A stretch of DNA of 64,000 nucleotides from Streptomyces sp. YIM 130001 (GCF_003574445.1 NZ_KZ984559.1:61930-125929); one strand, 5' to 3'. Positions 1 through 8,809 are shown, counted from the first letter of the stretch. Numbers and translations are program-made. The notes: generated by a model not told the origin, from the letters alone.

Positions 1-1
1 C

Positions 2-544
2 ATCCTGCCGGTCCCGCAGCATCAGACGGACGCGGAGGAGAACGCGGTGCGGGTCGCCGCGGACTTCCTGACCCGGGTCGGCGACCGTATGACCCCGCTG
101 ATCGGTGTCGGCACCGTCGCCCGGGACCGCGGCGCTCTCGCCCGCTCCCGGGACGGCGCGGACCGGGCTCTGCGGGTGCTGCGGGCCGGCGGGAGCGCTC
201 GTCGGCACGCCCATATCTCGGACGTCCACGTCGAGGCGCTGCTGCTCGACCTGGCGGACCTCGCGGCCGAGCGGGGCGACCCGCCGACCGGTCCTCTTGC
301 GCGGCTGCTCGCCTACGACCGGCGGCACGACTCCACACTGGTGGAGACGTTGCGGAGTTGGCTGAACAGCTTCGGTGACGTCCCCGCCGCGGCCGAGGCG
401 ATGTACGTGCACCAGAACACCTTCCGGTACCGGCTGCGTCGCGTGACGGAGGTCGCCGAGACCGACCTGACCGACCCGGACACGCGTTTCGCGCTCATGC
501 TGCAACTGCGCCTGTTGCAGCTGCCGGGCCCGTCCGGGCGATGA
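2..544 (+). CDS. PucR/CdaR-family transcriptional regulator, C-terminal part
   Basis: The reading frame is already open at the left edge, so the N-terminus lies outside the window. The last ~60 residues carry the helix-turn-helix typical of PucR/CdaR activators (HTH_30): a LRSWLNSFGDVPAAAEAM helix pair followed by YVHQNTFRYRLRRV, then a leucine-rich tail. This family senses purine or other small-molecule signals through N-terminal domains not visible here. The next gene on the same strand is an amidase, a class such regulators often sit beside; control of that gene is an inference. Confidence 0.85.
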   Translation: MLPVPQHQTDAEENAVRVAADFLTRVGDRMTPLIGVGTVARDRGALARSRDGADRALRVLRAGGSARRHAHISDVHVEALLLDLADLAAERGDPPTGPLARLLAYDRRHDSTLVETLRSWLNSFGDVPAAAEAMYVHQNTFRYRLRRVTEVAETDLTDPDTRFALMLQLRLLQLPGPSGR

Positions 545-982
545 CGTCGACGCCGCTTCGAAGGGCACCGTGGCCCGCCGCCGGGACCGGCCGGCGTGGC
601 ACCGTCCGCCGCCGGCCAGGCCGTGGTGGTCCACATGCCCGAGCGGTCCGGCAGCACGCAGGGGCGAGACGGCTCGTCGTCGCCACGGCCGCGGTCGTGA
701 GTGTCGCCGCCGACTCCCATCGGCCCGATGTCCGCGGCCGGCCCGGCGGTCATCGGGCTGCCTCCGCACGGGACGCGGGCTGGTGCCCTCGCACGAACCA
801 CGCCATCCGGGTTCGGCGGGAGCGACGAAGCTGCGCCCGCGCCGCCTGCCCTACCTTGCGGACAGAACTGGTCCGGTGCCTCGGAGGGGGAATTCCCGTG
901 TCGACATGTACGGAACTTCGAGGAGTGGATACGGGTGCGGTCGACCGCACCGATTCCTGCCGGCGGAAGAGGCGGTGCCCGG
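545..982. other. Intergenic region upstream of the amidase gene
   Basis: This 438-bp gap has no convincing full-length gene. It holds one possible leader reading frame at 898-990 (GTG start, 30 codons, preceded by GGAGGGGG at 883-890) whose stop overlaps the amidase start at 983. The peptide has no recognisable features, so I treat it only as a candidate translational leader. Confidence 0.4.
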
Positions 983-2410
983 GTGAGTGACCTTCACGAG
1001 CTGTCCGCGGCACGGCAACTCGGCGCCCTGCGCACCGGCGAGGTCAGTTCCCGCGAACTGACCGAGCACTATCTGGCGCGTATCGACCGGCTCGACGCCG
1101 GGCTCGGCGCGTTCGTGACCGTGACACCCGATCTCGCGCGCGAGGACGCCGCCCGCGCGGACGAGCTGCTGGCCCGCGGCGAAGGCGGCCCCTTGTGCGG
1201 GCTCCCGCTCGGCATCAAGGATCTCTTCGCGACGGCCGGTACGCGGACGACGTTCGGCTCCGCCGCGCTCGCCGACTTCGTACCGACGCAGGACAGTTGG
1301 ACCGTGGGACTGCTCCGGAAGGCCGGTTCCGTCTTCGTCGGCAAGACCAACTCCCCCGAGTTCGGGGCGACGTGCTACACCGAGAACGAGGTCACCGCGC
1401 GCCCGGCGGTGACGCCCTACGCACCGGGCCGCTACGCCAGCGGATCCAGTGGCGGGGCGGCCGCGGCCGTCGCCGCCGGACTGCTGCCCGCCGCGCACGG
1501 CAGCGACGGAGCAGGCTCGATCCGCACGCCCGCGTCGACCTGCCACCTCGTCGGGGTGAAGCCGAGCCGGGGCCGGGTGAGCCCGGCGCCGGGATCCTCG
1601 TTCTTCTCCACGACCACCGAGGGACCGATCGCCCGTACGGTCGAGGACGCCGCACTGCTCCTCGACGTGATGGCGCAGCCCTGGCCCGGCGACCTGTACG
1701 CCGCACCGGCCGAGGAGAGCTTCGCCGCCGCCGTGACGCGAGAGCCGGACCGTGCGCTGCGGATCGCGATGTGGACCGATACGGGGATCGGTTCCGCACC
1801 TGCCCACCCGGAGGCCGTCGCGGCGGCACAGCGCTCGGCGGCCCTGCTGCGCGAGCTCGGCCACGAGGTCCACGAGATCGCCGTCCCGGTGCCGTGCGGT
1901 GAGCAGGTGCAGCAGGCCGTCACGGCCTGGTTCGGCTTCTTGGTCCAGGCGGCGGCCGGCACGCTCGTACCGGCCGAACGGCAGGCGCTGCTCACGCCGT
2001 ACACGCGCTATCTGCACTCCCTGGGCGAGCAGTTGACCGGCATCGACGTGGTGCGCACCCAGGCGGTGCTCGCCGGGTACGCGAGTGCGTTCCTCGCGGC
2101 GCTCGACGCCTTCGATGTCGCGCTGACACCGACCATCAACGGACCACCGGTTCCGATCGGCCACTATCTCACCGGGGGTGTCGAGGGTGTGCCCGGTCTG
2201 ATGCTGGACTGGTCCTGCTACACGCCCTGGGTCAACCTCACCGGACAGCCCGCCGTCGCCGTACCGTCCCATCTCGACGAGGCCGGACTGCCGTACGGAG
2301 TACAGCTCGTGGGACGGCCGCGCGGTGACGCCGAGGTACTGACGCTCGCCGCGCAGCTCGAACGCGCGGCCCGGTGGGACCTGGACCGCCGCACCCTCAC
2401 GCCCCAGTGA
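983..2410 (+). CDS. Amidase (amidase signature family)
   Basis: Predicted cytosolic amidohydrolase of 475 residues that cleaves carboxamide bonds; the substrate cannot be read from sequence. The amidase-signature triad is intact: Lys79 in LPLGIKDLF, the cis-Ser at about 155 in the GSSGG block, and the nucleophile Ser179 in GSDGAGSIRTP. The GTG at 983 was chosen because homologous sequence begins there (VSDLHELSAARQL) and GGAAGAGG lies just upstream; the frame stays open further upstream but with low-complexity residues. It is followed after 13 bp by an alpha/beta hydrolase and then an acyl-CoA ligase, suggesting a small catabolic operon. Confidence 0.9.
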   Translation: MSDLHELSAARQLGALRTGEVSSRELTEHYLARIDRLDAGLGAFVTVTPDLAREDAARADELLARGEGGPLCGLPLGIKDLFATAGTRTTFGSAALADFVPTQDSWTVGLLRKAGSVFVGKTNSPEFGATCYTENEVTARPAVTPYAPGRYASGSSGGAAAAVAAGLLPAAHGSDGAGSIRTPASTCHLVGVKPSRGRVSPAPGSSFFSTTTEGPIARTVEDAALLLDVMAQPWPGDLYAAPAEESFAAAVTREPDRALRIAMWTDTGIGSAPAHPEAVAAAQRSAALLRELGHEVHEIAVPVPCGEQVQQAVTAWFGFLVQAAAGTLVPAERQALLTPYTRYLHSLGEQLTGIDVVRTQAVLAGYASAFLAALDAFDVALTPTINGPPVPIGHYLTGGVEGVPGLMLDWSCYTPWVNLTGQPAVAVPSHLDEAGLPYGVQLVGRPRGDAEVLTLAAQLERAARWDLDRRTLTPQ

Positions 2411-2423
2411 AAGGCCCACCTCG

Positions 2424-3339
2424 ATGTCACGTGCCCGCACCTCACCGCCCGCACCGCCCGCCGGTCCAGGCTGGGGTTTGACGGAACGCCTCGTCGGCCT
2501 GCCCGACGGACGCGCGCTGCGTACCGTCGTCGCCGGCGAGGGCCCAGGGCCGCTGGTGGTGTTCGAGGCCGGCATGAGCGCACCGGCCGCCTGCTGGGTC
2601 CACACCCAACGCGAGATCAGTGAGCACGGCCGCACGTTGTCCTACGACCGTGCGGGCTACGGAGGCAGCGACGTCGATCCGGCCGGGCGCACCCTGGAAC
2701 GCATCGTCGACGATCTGACCGCGCTGCTCGACGCGGTGGACGAGACCGCCCCCGGTGGTGCTCGTCGGTCACAGCTGGGGCGGGCCGATCATCCGGCTCT
2801 TCGCCGAACGCCACCCCGAGCGGGTGGCCGGGCTCGTGTTCGTCGACGCGTCGGTCGCGGAGACGATGCCGGCCAAGAACGCCTGGATGGTCGCCGGTTC
2901 GTTCCGGATCATGGCGCTCCTGGCACGGCTCGGCGGCGCCAGGATGCTCGAGCGACAGGCTCTGCCGCACGGCGCCTCGTCCGAGATCGACAGCACCGAC
3001 ATGGCGATCATGATGCGCGACTACGCGTGCGTCCGGGCGATGCGCGCGGGCACCCGCGAGGCCGAACACCTCGTCTCCTCAAGGCCGTTGGTGCGACGAC
3101 TGCAGGAGGCCGGAACACCCGACGTGCCCACCGTCAGCCTGCAGGGCGGCCGCGTGGACCGCGGGATGGCCAAGGCACGGCCGTTGCTCAACGCGACGGC
3201 GGAGCGGCTGATGAAGGCCGCGCCGAACGGCCGCGCCGTCGTCGTCCCGGAGGCCGGCCACCTCGTCCCGCAGGAGTGCCCCGGGGTCGTTCGTGATGCC
3301 GTACTCGAAGTGGTCCTGGCGGCCCGCACGCCCGAGTGA
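2424..3339 (+). pseudogene. Alpha/beta hydrolase interrupted by a single-base frameshift
   Basis: Two overlapping frames together make one ordinary alpha/beta hydrolase. The first (from ATG 2424) gives the N-terminal strands and the oxyanion region up to ALLDAVDETA. The second carries PVVLVGHSWGG, with the nucleophile Ser in GHSWGG, and ends with the catalytic His in VVPEAGHLVPQ. The break is a run of five C at 2749-2753; removing one C restores a continuous reading of about 305 residues. It is either a homopolymer sequencing error or a recent inactivation. The rest looks unmutated, which favours error or a very young lesion. Confidence 0.8.
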
Positions 3340-3366
3340 CGTCCCGTACGCCCGAGTGACGTCCCG
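3328..3366 (+). repeat. 20-bp tandem duplication at the hydrolase stop codon
   Basis: The unit ACGCCCGAGTGACGTCCCG occurs twice with a 20-bp period (first copy from 3328, second from 3348). The hydrolase stop codon TGA (3337-3339) lies in the first copy and a spare stop lies in the second. Confidence 0.85.
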
Positions 3367-3469
3367 GGTAGCGCACCTGAGCACCGGACCCCCGGCGGCC
3401 GCCCCGAGATCCGACCGCGGGCACTCCTCACCGCCGCTCTCACCCACATCCACCCGCGGAGACGTTTCC

Positions 3470-5008
3470 ATGTACCTGACGCAAGCGTTGCACCGGCTCC
3501 TCCAGCGAAACCCGGACGTGCCCCTGACCGTCTGCGGCGACCGGGTGCGCACCGTGCGCGAGTCGGTCGAGCGGACCGCCCGGCTCGCCGGCGCACTGCG
3601 TGATCTCGGCATACGCCCCGGGGACCGGGTCGGGATCCTCGCGTTCAACTCCGACCGCTACCACGAGTATCTGATGGCCTGTTGGTGGATCGGCGCGGCG
3701 GTGAACCCGATCAACATCCGCTGGGCGCCGCCGGAGATCCGCTACTGCCTGGAACAGTCCGGCACTCGCTGCCTGTTCGTCGACGACGCCTTCCTGCCTG
3801 TGGTCGACGGGTTGCGGGACGTCCTGGACACCGTGGTGCACTGCGGCGAACAGCCCGCGCCCGACGGCCTGTTGCCGTACGAGACGCTGCTCGCCTCGAC
3901 GGATCCGGTGGAGGACGGGCGCTTCGGCGGCGACACACTGGCCGGCGTCTTCTACACCGGCGGGACCACCGGCTTCCCCAAGGGAGTGATGCTCAGCCAC
4001 GCCAACATGATGGTCTCCGCCCTCGGCAGCCAGGCCTGTGAGCCGATCGCGGTGGCGGGCGGCCGGATGCTGCACGCCGCACCCCTGTTCCACAGCGCGG
4101 CCCTGGTCGCCTGGAACATCCAGACGCTCGTCGGAGGCACTCATGTGTTCACTCCGTCGTTCGAGCCCGTAGCCGTGCTGAAGGCCGTCCAGGACCACGC
4201 GGTCTCCACCTCGATGCTGCCGCCGGTCATGATCCAGCTGCTGGTGGACCATCCGGACCGCGGCGCCTACGACCTGTCGAGCTTCCGCTCGTTCCTCTAC
4301 GGCGCGTCCCCGATGCCGGAGGCACTGCTCAGGCGGGCCATGGCAGCCTTCCCCTCGGCGCGCTTCCTCCAGGCGTACGGCATGACCGAAGTGGCGCCCG
4401 TGGCCACACTCCTCACCGGCGCGGACCACATCGAAGGCACCCGGCTGCGTTCCGGTGGCCGGGCCGCGCCGCACAGCGAGATCAGGATCGTCGGCGCGGA
4501 CGGTGCGGAGCTCCCCGCCGGCCAGGTCGGCGAGATCGCCGTCCGCGGTGGACATGTGATGAGCGGCTACTGGAACAAGCCGGACGAGACCGCCGAGGTG
4601 CTCCGCGACGGCTGGCTGCACACCGGTGACGGCGGATATCTGGACGCCGACGGCTACCTGTACATCGTCGACCGGATCAAGGACATGATCGTGACCGGCG
4701 GCGAGAACGTCTACTCGACCGAGGTCGAGAACGCCCTGGCCCAGCATCCCGCCGTGGCCTCCTGCGCCGTGATCGGCGTACCCGACGACATCTACGGGGA
4801 GCGGGTGCATGCCGTCGTCGTCCTGAAGCCCGGCGCGGACACCTCGGGCGGGGAGCTCAGGGACCACTGCAAGACGCTGATCGCCGGCTACAAGGCCCCG
4901 CGCACCACGGAGTTCGTCGCTCGACTCCCGCTCTCGCCCGCGGGCAAGATCCTCAAGCGTGAACTGCGCAAGCCGCACTGGAAGGGCAGGGAACGCTCCG
5001 TCGGCTGA
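3470..5008 (+). CDS. Acyl-CoA ligase / AMP-dependent synthetase
   Basis: A 512-residue ANL-superfamily adenylating enzyme predicted to activate a carboxylic acid as acyl-AMP and transfer it to CoA. Core motifs are complete: the phosphate loop YTGGTTGFPKGVMLSH, the QAYGMTE adenine-binding motif, the TGD motif in WLHTGDGGYLDADGY, the hinge DRIKDMIVTGGENVY, and the C-terminal Lys motif PLSPAGKILKRELR. ATG 3470 follows GCGGAGACG and fits the family N-terminus. The frame is open further upstream, but that part lies in non-conserved sequence. It probably acts with the upstream amidase and hydrolase, for example on an acid released from an amide or ester. Acyl specificity is unknown. Confidence 0.9.
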   Translation: MYLTQALHRLLQRNPDVPLTVCGDRVRTVRESVERTARLAGALRDLGIRPGDRVGILAFNSDRYHEYLMACWWIGAAVNPINIRWAPPEIRYCLEQSGTRCLFVDDAFLPVVDGLRDVLDTVVHCGEQPAPDGLLPYETLLASTDPVEDGRFGGDTLAGVFYTGGTTGFPKGVMLSHANMMVSALGSQACEPIAVAGGRMLHAAPLFHSAALVAWNIQTLVGGTHVFTPSFEPVAVLKAVQDHAVSTSMLPPVMIQLLVDHPDRGAYDLSSFRSFLYGASPMPEALLRRAMAAFPSARFLQAYGMTEVAPVATLLTGADHIEGTRLRSGGRAAPHSEIRIVGADGAELPAGQVGEIAVRGGHVMSGYWNKPDETAEVLRDGWLHTGDGGYLDADGYLYIVDRIKDMIVTGGENVYSTEVENALAQHPAVASCAVIGVPDDIYGERVHAVVVLKPGADTSGGELRDHCKTLIAGYKAPRTTEFVARLPLSPAGKILKRELRKPHWKGRERSVG

Positions 5009-5031
5009 CCTGCGAGGTGACGCCCCGAGGC

Positions 5032-5061
5032 GGCACGGCACGGGGTAGCACGGCACGGGGT
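5032..5061 (+). repeat. 15-bp tandem repeat downstream of the ligase gene
   Basis: Two adjacent near-identical copies of GCACGGCACGGGGT, offset by 15 bp (5032-5046 and 5047-5061). They run directly into the first TGGC-type half-site of the palindrome array that follows. Confidence 0.6.
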
Positions 5062-5211
5062 GGCACCTCCTGGCGCCATCTGTGGCGCCATCTTGGCCCA
5101 CCTCAATATCGCCACATCAATGCAGCTCAGAGGCCTGAGATACGGGAGCACCTCGAGTGTGACGTCATTTTGGCTTGCCCGTGGCGCCACAATGGTGCCA
5201 CTATTGCGCCA
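5061..5211. promoter_or_regulatory. Array of TGGCGCCA palindromes, putative RHH operator
   Basis: Perfect 8-bp palindromes TGGCGCCA lie at 5071-5078, 5083-5090 and 5182-5189, with near copies TGGCACCT (5061), TGGTGCCA (5193) and TTGCGCCA (5204). The last three are spaced exactly 11 bp apart (5182, 5193, 5204), about one helical turn, and the final copy includes the A of the ATG at 5211. Ribbon-helix-helix repressors bind cooperatively to repeated short sites in this way, so autoregulation by the gene that starts here is a natural inference. Confidence 0.65.
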
Positions 5212-5729
5212 TGGACCTCACGCCCTACGTCGACACCCTCCGCCGTGAACTCGCGGTGGCCGCCGAAGCCGGCGGAGAGGACGCCCGCGAGCTGGCCGAG
5301 CGGCTCACTGCGCCATTGGACTCCGCGGCCCGCCTGACGATGCTCAACGTCCTGTCCGCCGCGATGGCCGAGATCACCCGCGATCTCGCCCCCGGCTCCG
5401 TCGATGTACGGCTGCGGGGACTCGACCCCGACTTCGTGGTGACACCGCCCCCCACCGACACGGCGGACCGTGCGCAGACGGCTGCCGAACCCTTCACACC
5501 GGCCGCACCCGCCGACGGTGACGAGGGCGGCACCGCGCGCGTCAACCTCCGGCTGCCCGCCCACCTCAAGGCGCGCGCGGAGGACGCCGCGAGCCGCGAG
5601 GGGTTGTCGGTGAACGCCTGGCTGGTCCGGGCCGTATCGGCCGCGGTCGACGGCGGCGGCGGCGGCCGGCCACGGGCGCCCGAGAAGGCACACCACATCG
5701 GACAGAGCTTCACCGGCTGGGCGCGCTAG
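5211..5729 (+). CDS. Ribbon-helix-helix (HicB/Arc-like) DNA-binding protein
   Basis: A 172-residue protein. Residues 1-75 form a charged helical region and 76-107 are a Pro/Ala-rich linker. Residues 108-146 match a ribbon-helix-helix fold: ARVNLRLPAHLKARAEDAA then SREGLSVNAWLVRAVSAAV. The short tail is Gly-rich. Database relatives are usually labelled HicB-family antitoxins, but no toxin gene adjoins it, so a transcription factor is more likely. ATG 5211 is used because the operator array ends on it and upstream codons are non-conserved. The neighbours, a DUF4097 protein and a DrrAB-like transporter on the same strand, are plausible targets. Confidence 0.75.
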   Translation: MDLTPYVDTLRRELAVAAEAGGEDARELAERLTAPLDSAARLTMLNVLSAAMAEITRDLAPGSVDVRLRGLDPDFVVTPPPTDTADRAQTAAEPFTPAAPADGDEGGTARVNLRLPAHLKARAEDAASREGLSVNAWLVRAVSAAVDGGGGGRPRAPEKAHHIGQSFTGWAR

Positions 5730-5809
5730 CCGCACCCGGCTCCGCGCACCACACACCCTTTACGTCCCACCAGCGGGGACGCCCGACGAGCCATGAGGAC
5801 GGTACAGCC

Positions 5810-6652
5810 ATGCCTGCTTTCGACAGCCCCGAACCGATCTCGGTGACCGCCCACGTGGACGCCGGATCGGTCCGCTTCTGCGCCGACGACCGCGACGACA
5901 CCCATGTGGACGTGAGCCCGCGCGACCCCAAGAGGAACCAGGACGTGCGGGCCGCCGAGCAGACCCAAGTCACCTTCGCCAACGGTATGTTGACCGTCCG
6001 GATGCCTAGGCCGAGCCTGTTCGGCCGCAACGGCACCATCGACGTCACCGTCGAACTGCCCAGCGGCTCACAGGTCCACATGACCGGCGCCTGGGCCCAG
6101 GTCCTCGGCGAGGGCCGGCTCGGCGAGGTGCGCGTGAAGACCTCCGCGGGCGATGTGCGCCTCGACGCCACCGGACCCCTGCACATCGAGGCCGCACACG
6201 GCTCCATCTCCGTCGACCGGGTCGACGGCAAGGCCGAGATCTCCACCAGTTCGGGAAGCATCCGCGTCGGACACGTCGACGGACCCGCCGTCCTGAAGAA
6301 CTCCCACGGCACCACGACCCTCGGCGTGGCGACCGGCGACCTGCGGGTGAACGGCTCCAACGGCGACATCGACATCACGCGCGCCGAGTCCTCGCTCGCC
6401 GCCACCACCGCCCACGGCACCCTGCGCGTCGCCGAAGTGGCCCGCGGCGCAGTCCAGTTGGAGACCGCGCACGGCGCCATCGAGGTCGGCATCCGCGAGG
6501 GTTCCGCCGCCTGGCTCGACGTCAGTTCGGGGCAGGGCCAAGTGCGTAACACCCTCGCCCCCGCCGAGGCTCCGGAGAAGCCGGCGGACACGGTCGAGGT
6601 CCGCGCCCGCACCCGCTTCGGCAACATCGACGTCCGCCGCGCCCGCGCCTGA
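5810..6652 (+). CDS. DUF4097 beta-strand repeat protein
   Basis: A 280-residue protein of the putative-adhesin DUF4097 family. It is built from repeated short beta strands with G/D/N turns (for example VKTSAGDVRLDATGPL, ISTSSGSIRVGHVDG, VNGSNGDIDITRAES), which predict a right-handed beta-helix or beta-solenoid. There is no signal peptide or membrane segment, so despite the 'adhesin' label it is probably cytosolic. GAGGACGG precedes ATG 5810 at good spacing. It sits 80 bp after the RHH gene and 268 bp before an ABC transporter. In other bacteria such proteins are found near regulators and transport or anti-sigma systems; the function is not established. Confidence 0.8.
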   Translation: MPAFDSPEPISVTAHVDAGSVRFCADDRDDTHVDVSPRDPKRNQDVRAAEQTQVTFANGMLTVRMPRPSLFGRNGTIDVTVELPSGSQVHMTGAWAQVLGEGRLGEVRVKTSAGDVRLDATGPLHIEAAHGSISVDRVDGKAEISTSSGSIRVGHVDGPAVLKNSHGTTTLGVATGDLRVNGSNGDIDITRAESSLAATTAHGTLRVAEVARGAVQLETAHGAIEVGIREGSAAWLDVSSGQGQVRNTLAPAEAPEKPADTVEVRARTRFGNIDVRRARA

Positions 6653-6920
6653 GCCCGGACGCCCCGACCCACCTGTCGACACGGCCGCTTCAGGCGCACC
6701 GACCCAGCACCTAGCGGCGCGCCCCCTCCAGCTCCCGTGCCCCGATCCGCCAACTCGCCGATCCACTCGGCCGTTTCGGCCCCTCCGGCACCTCACCTCC
6801 CGCCGCGACGACACGTACGCCCGAGCGCGTCCGGTCACCGATCGGCTGTCGGCGCGGCCCCTTCACGTCGCCCACCGCGCGGCGCACTCCCACCCCTCAG
6901 CCTTCGAAACGGAGGACCCC

Positions 6921-7982
6921 ATGCCTTCATCTGTCATGCCCACAACCAGTCCACACCGCGCCACTCGGCAACCCGCCGCCATCTCCGCGGTGGGCCTGCG
7001 CAAGGCGTACGGCGCCAAGGTCGTACTCGACGGCATCGATCTGCAGATCCCGGCCGGCTCCGTCTTCGCCCTGCTCGGACCGAACGGCGCCGGCAAGACC
7101 ACCGCCGTGAAGATCCTCTCCACTCTCATCACCACCGACAGCGGCCAGGCACAGGTCGCGGGCCACGACCTCACCGCCGACCCGCAGGCCGTCCGCACCG
7201 CGATCGGCGTCACCGGCCAGTTCTCCGCGGTCGACGGCCTGATCACCGGCGAGGAGAACATGCTCCTGATGGCCGACCTGCACCACCTCCCCAAGACCGA
7301 GGGACGACGGGTCACAGCCGAACTGCTCGAGCGCTTCGACCTCGTGGACGCCGCGAAGAAACCCGCCTCCACCTACTCCGGCGGCATGAAACGACGCCTC
7401 GACATCGCCATGACCCTGGTCGGCGACCCCCGCATCATCTTCCTCGACGAACCCACCACCGGCCTCGACCCCCGCTCCCGCCACAGCATGTGGCAGATCA
7501 TCCGCGACCTCGTCACCGACGGCGTCACCGTCTTCCTCACCACCCAGTACCTCGAGGAAGCAGACGAACTCGCCGACCGCATCGCAGTGTTGAACCACGG
7601 CCGCATCGCAGCCGAGGGCACCGCCGAGGAACTCAAGCGACTCGTCCCCGGCGGACACGTACGTCTCGGCTTCACCGACCCGGCGACGTACCGGCATGCC
7701 GCCTCCGCACTCCAGAAGGCGGGAATCCCGCACACGCTCGGCTCGGGCCGTGCGGGCGCCGGACCGGCCGACGAATCGCTCACCCTCCAGATCCCCAGCG
7801 ACGGCAGCCAGCGCGCACTGCGCTCGATCCTCGATCTGCTGGACTCCACCCGGATCGAGGCAGACGAACTCACCGTGCACACCCCGGACCTGGACGACGT
7901 GTTCTTCGCTCTGACCGGCAGCAACGTGCCGGCGCCCACCCCGCCTGCCCACGCCTCCCGATCCGAGGAGACCGCCCGATGA
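6921..7982 (+). CDS. ABC transporter ATP-binding protein (DrrA-like)
   Basis: A 353-residue ATPase of the daunorubicin-resistance (DrrA/CcmA) type. Walker A is GPNGAGKTT, the signature is YSGGMKRRLDIAM, Walker B is IIFLDEPTTGLD, and the switch His lies in the TTQYLEEAD segment. The C-terminal DrrA-type extension follows. ATG 6921 has a clear GGAGG. The stop overlaps the start of the next gene by four bases (ATGA), so it pairs with that permease to form an exporter for a drug, lipid or other hydrophobic compound. The possible link to the upstream RHH/DUF4097 genes is positional only. Confidence 0.92.
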   Translation: MPSSVMPTTSPHRATRQPAAISAVGLRKAYGAKVVLDGIDLQIPAGSVFALLGPNGAGKTTAVKILSTLITTDSGQAQVAGHDLTADPQAVRTAIGVTGQFSAVDGLITGEENMLLMADLHHLPKTEGRRVTAELLERFDLVDAAKKPASTYSGGMKRRLDIAMTLVGDPRIIFLDEPTTGLDPRSRHSMWQIIRDLVTDGVTVFLTTQYLEEADELADRIAVLNHGRIAAEGTAEELKRLVPGGHVRLGFTDPATYRHAASALQKAGIPHTLGSGRAGAGPADESLTLQIPSDGSQRALRSILDLLDSTRIEADELTVHTPDLDDVFFALTGSNVPAPTPPAHASRSEETAR

Positions 7983-8767
7983 GCACCCTCACCCTCGCCG
8001 CCCGCGACGCGCACACGATGCTGCGCCGCAACCTGCTGCACGCCCGGCGCTACCCCTCCCTCACCCTGAACCTCCTGCTCACCCCGGTCGTCCTCCTGCT
8101 GCTCTTCGTCTACGTCTTCGGTGACGTGATGAGCGCGGGCATGGGCGGCGGCGCCGACCGCTCGGCGTACATCGCCTACGTCGTACCCGGGATCCTGATG
8201 ATGACGATCGGCGGCACCGTCGTCGGCACCGCGGTCTCCGTCTCCAACGACATGACCGAGGGCATCGTCGCCCGCTTCCGCACGATGGCCATCCACCGCG
8301 GATCCGTACTGATCGGACACGTCATCGGCAGCGTGCTGCAGGCGGTGACGAGCGTGGTCGTGGTGGGTGCCGTCGCCGTGGCCATCGGTTTCCGTTCCAC
8401 GGACGCGACGGCCGTCGAATGGCTCGCAGCCCTCGGCCTCACCGCGCTCATCGCCCTCGCACTCACCTGGATCGCGGTAGGAATGGGCATGATCAGCCCG
8501 AACGCCGAGGCCGCCAGCAACAACGCGCTGCCGCTGATCGTCCTGCCGCTCATCTCGAGCGCCTTCGTGCCGGTCGACGCGATGCCGGGCTGGTTCCGCC
8601 CGATCGCCGAGTACCAGCCGTTCACCCCCGCCATCGAGACCCTGCGAGGCCTCCTCCTCGGCACCGAGATCGGCCACAACGGCTGGCTCGCCCTCGCCTG
8701 GTGCCTCGCCCTGGTGACCCTCGGCTACGTCTGGTCGAAGGCACTCTTCGACCGCGACCCGAACTGA
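7979..8767 (+). CDS. ABC-2 type permease (DrrB-like)
   Basis: A 262-residue integral membrane protein with about six hydrophobic segments. It is the partner of the preceding ATPase through the ATGA overlap at 7979-7982. The frame is open for another 1.2 kb upstream, but that stretch is Arg/Pro-rich shadow sequence, so the overlapping ATG (MSTLTLAARDAHTMLRRN) is the real start. DrrB-type features include the conserved central ...ISSAFVPVDAMPGWFRPIAEYQP region before the last segments. It forms the channel of an export pump whose substrate is unknown. Confidence 0.92.
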   Translation: MSTLTLAARDAHTMLRRNLLHARRYPSLTLNLLLTPVVLLLLFVYVFGDVMSAGMGGGADRSAYIAYVVPGILMMTIGGTVVGTAVSVSNDMTEGIVARFRTMAIHRGSVLIGHVIGSVLQAVTSVVVVGAVAVAIGFRSTDATAVEWLAALGLTALIALALTWIAVGMGMISPNAEAASNNALPLIVLPLISSAFVPVDAMPGWFRPIAEYQPFTPAIETLRGLLLGTEIGHNGWLALAWCLALVTLGYVWSKALFDRDPN

Positions 8768-8781
8768 CCCGCGTACGACAC

Positions 8782-8796
8782 CCGCCGGGCCGGCGG
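8782..8796. terminator. Short GC-rich palindrome between convergent genes
   Basis: CCGCCGGGCCGGCGG is a 7-bp perfect dyad around a central G in the 42-bp gap between the convergent permease and hydrolase genes. No T-run follows, so the terminator call is weak. Confidence 0.35.
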
Positions 8797-8809
8797 ACTC
8801 GTGCGGCAC

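Noticed and set aside
851..2635. A minus-strand frame of 594 codons opposite the amidase
   Set aside because: It is the mirror of the amidase, which has complete catalytic motifs; the minus-strand product has none.
5211..5729. Antitoxin of a HicAB toxin-antitoxin pair
   Set aside because: No HicA-like or other small toxin gene lies on either side; the neighbours are a CoA ligase and a DUF4097 protein.
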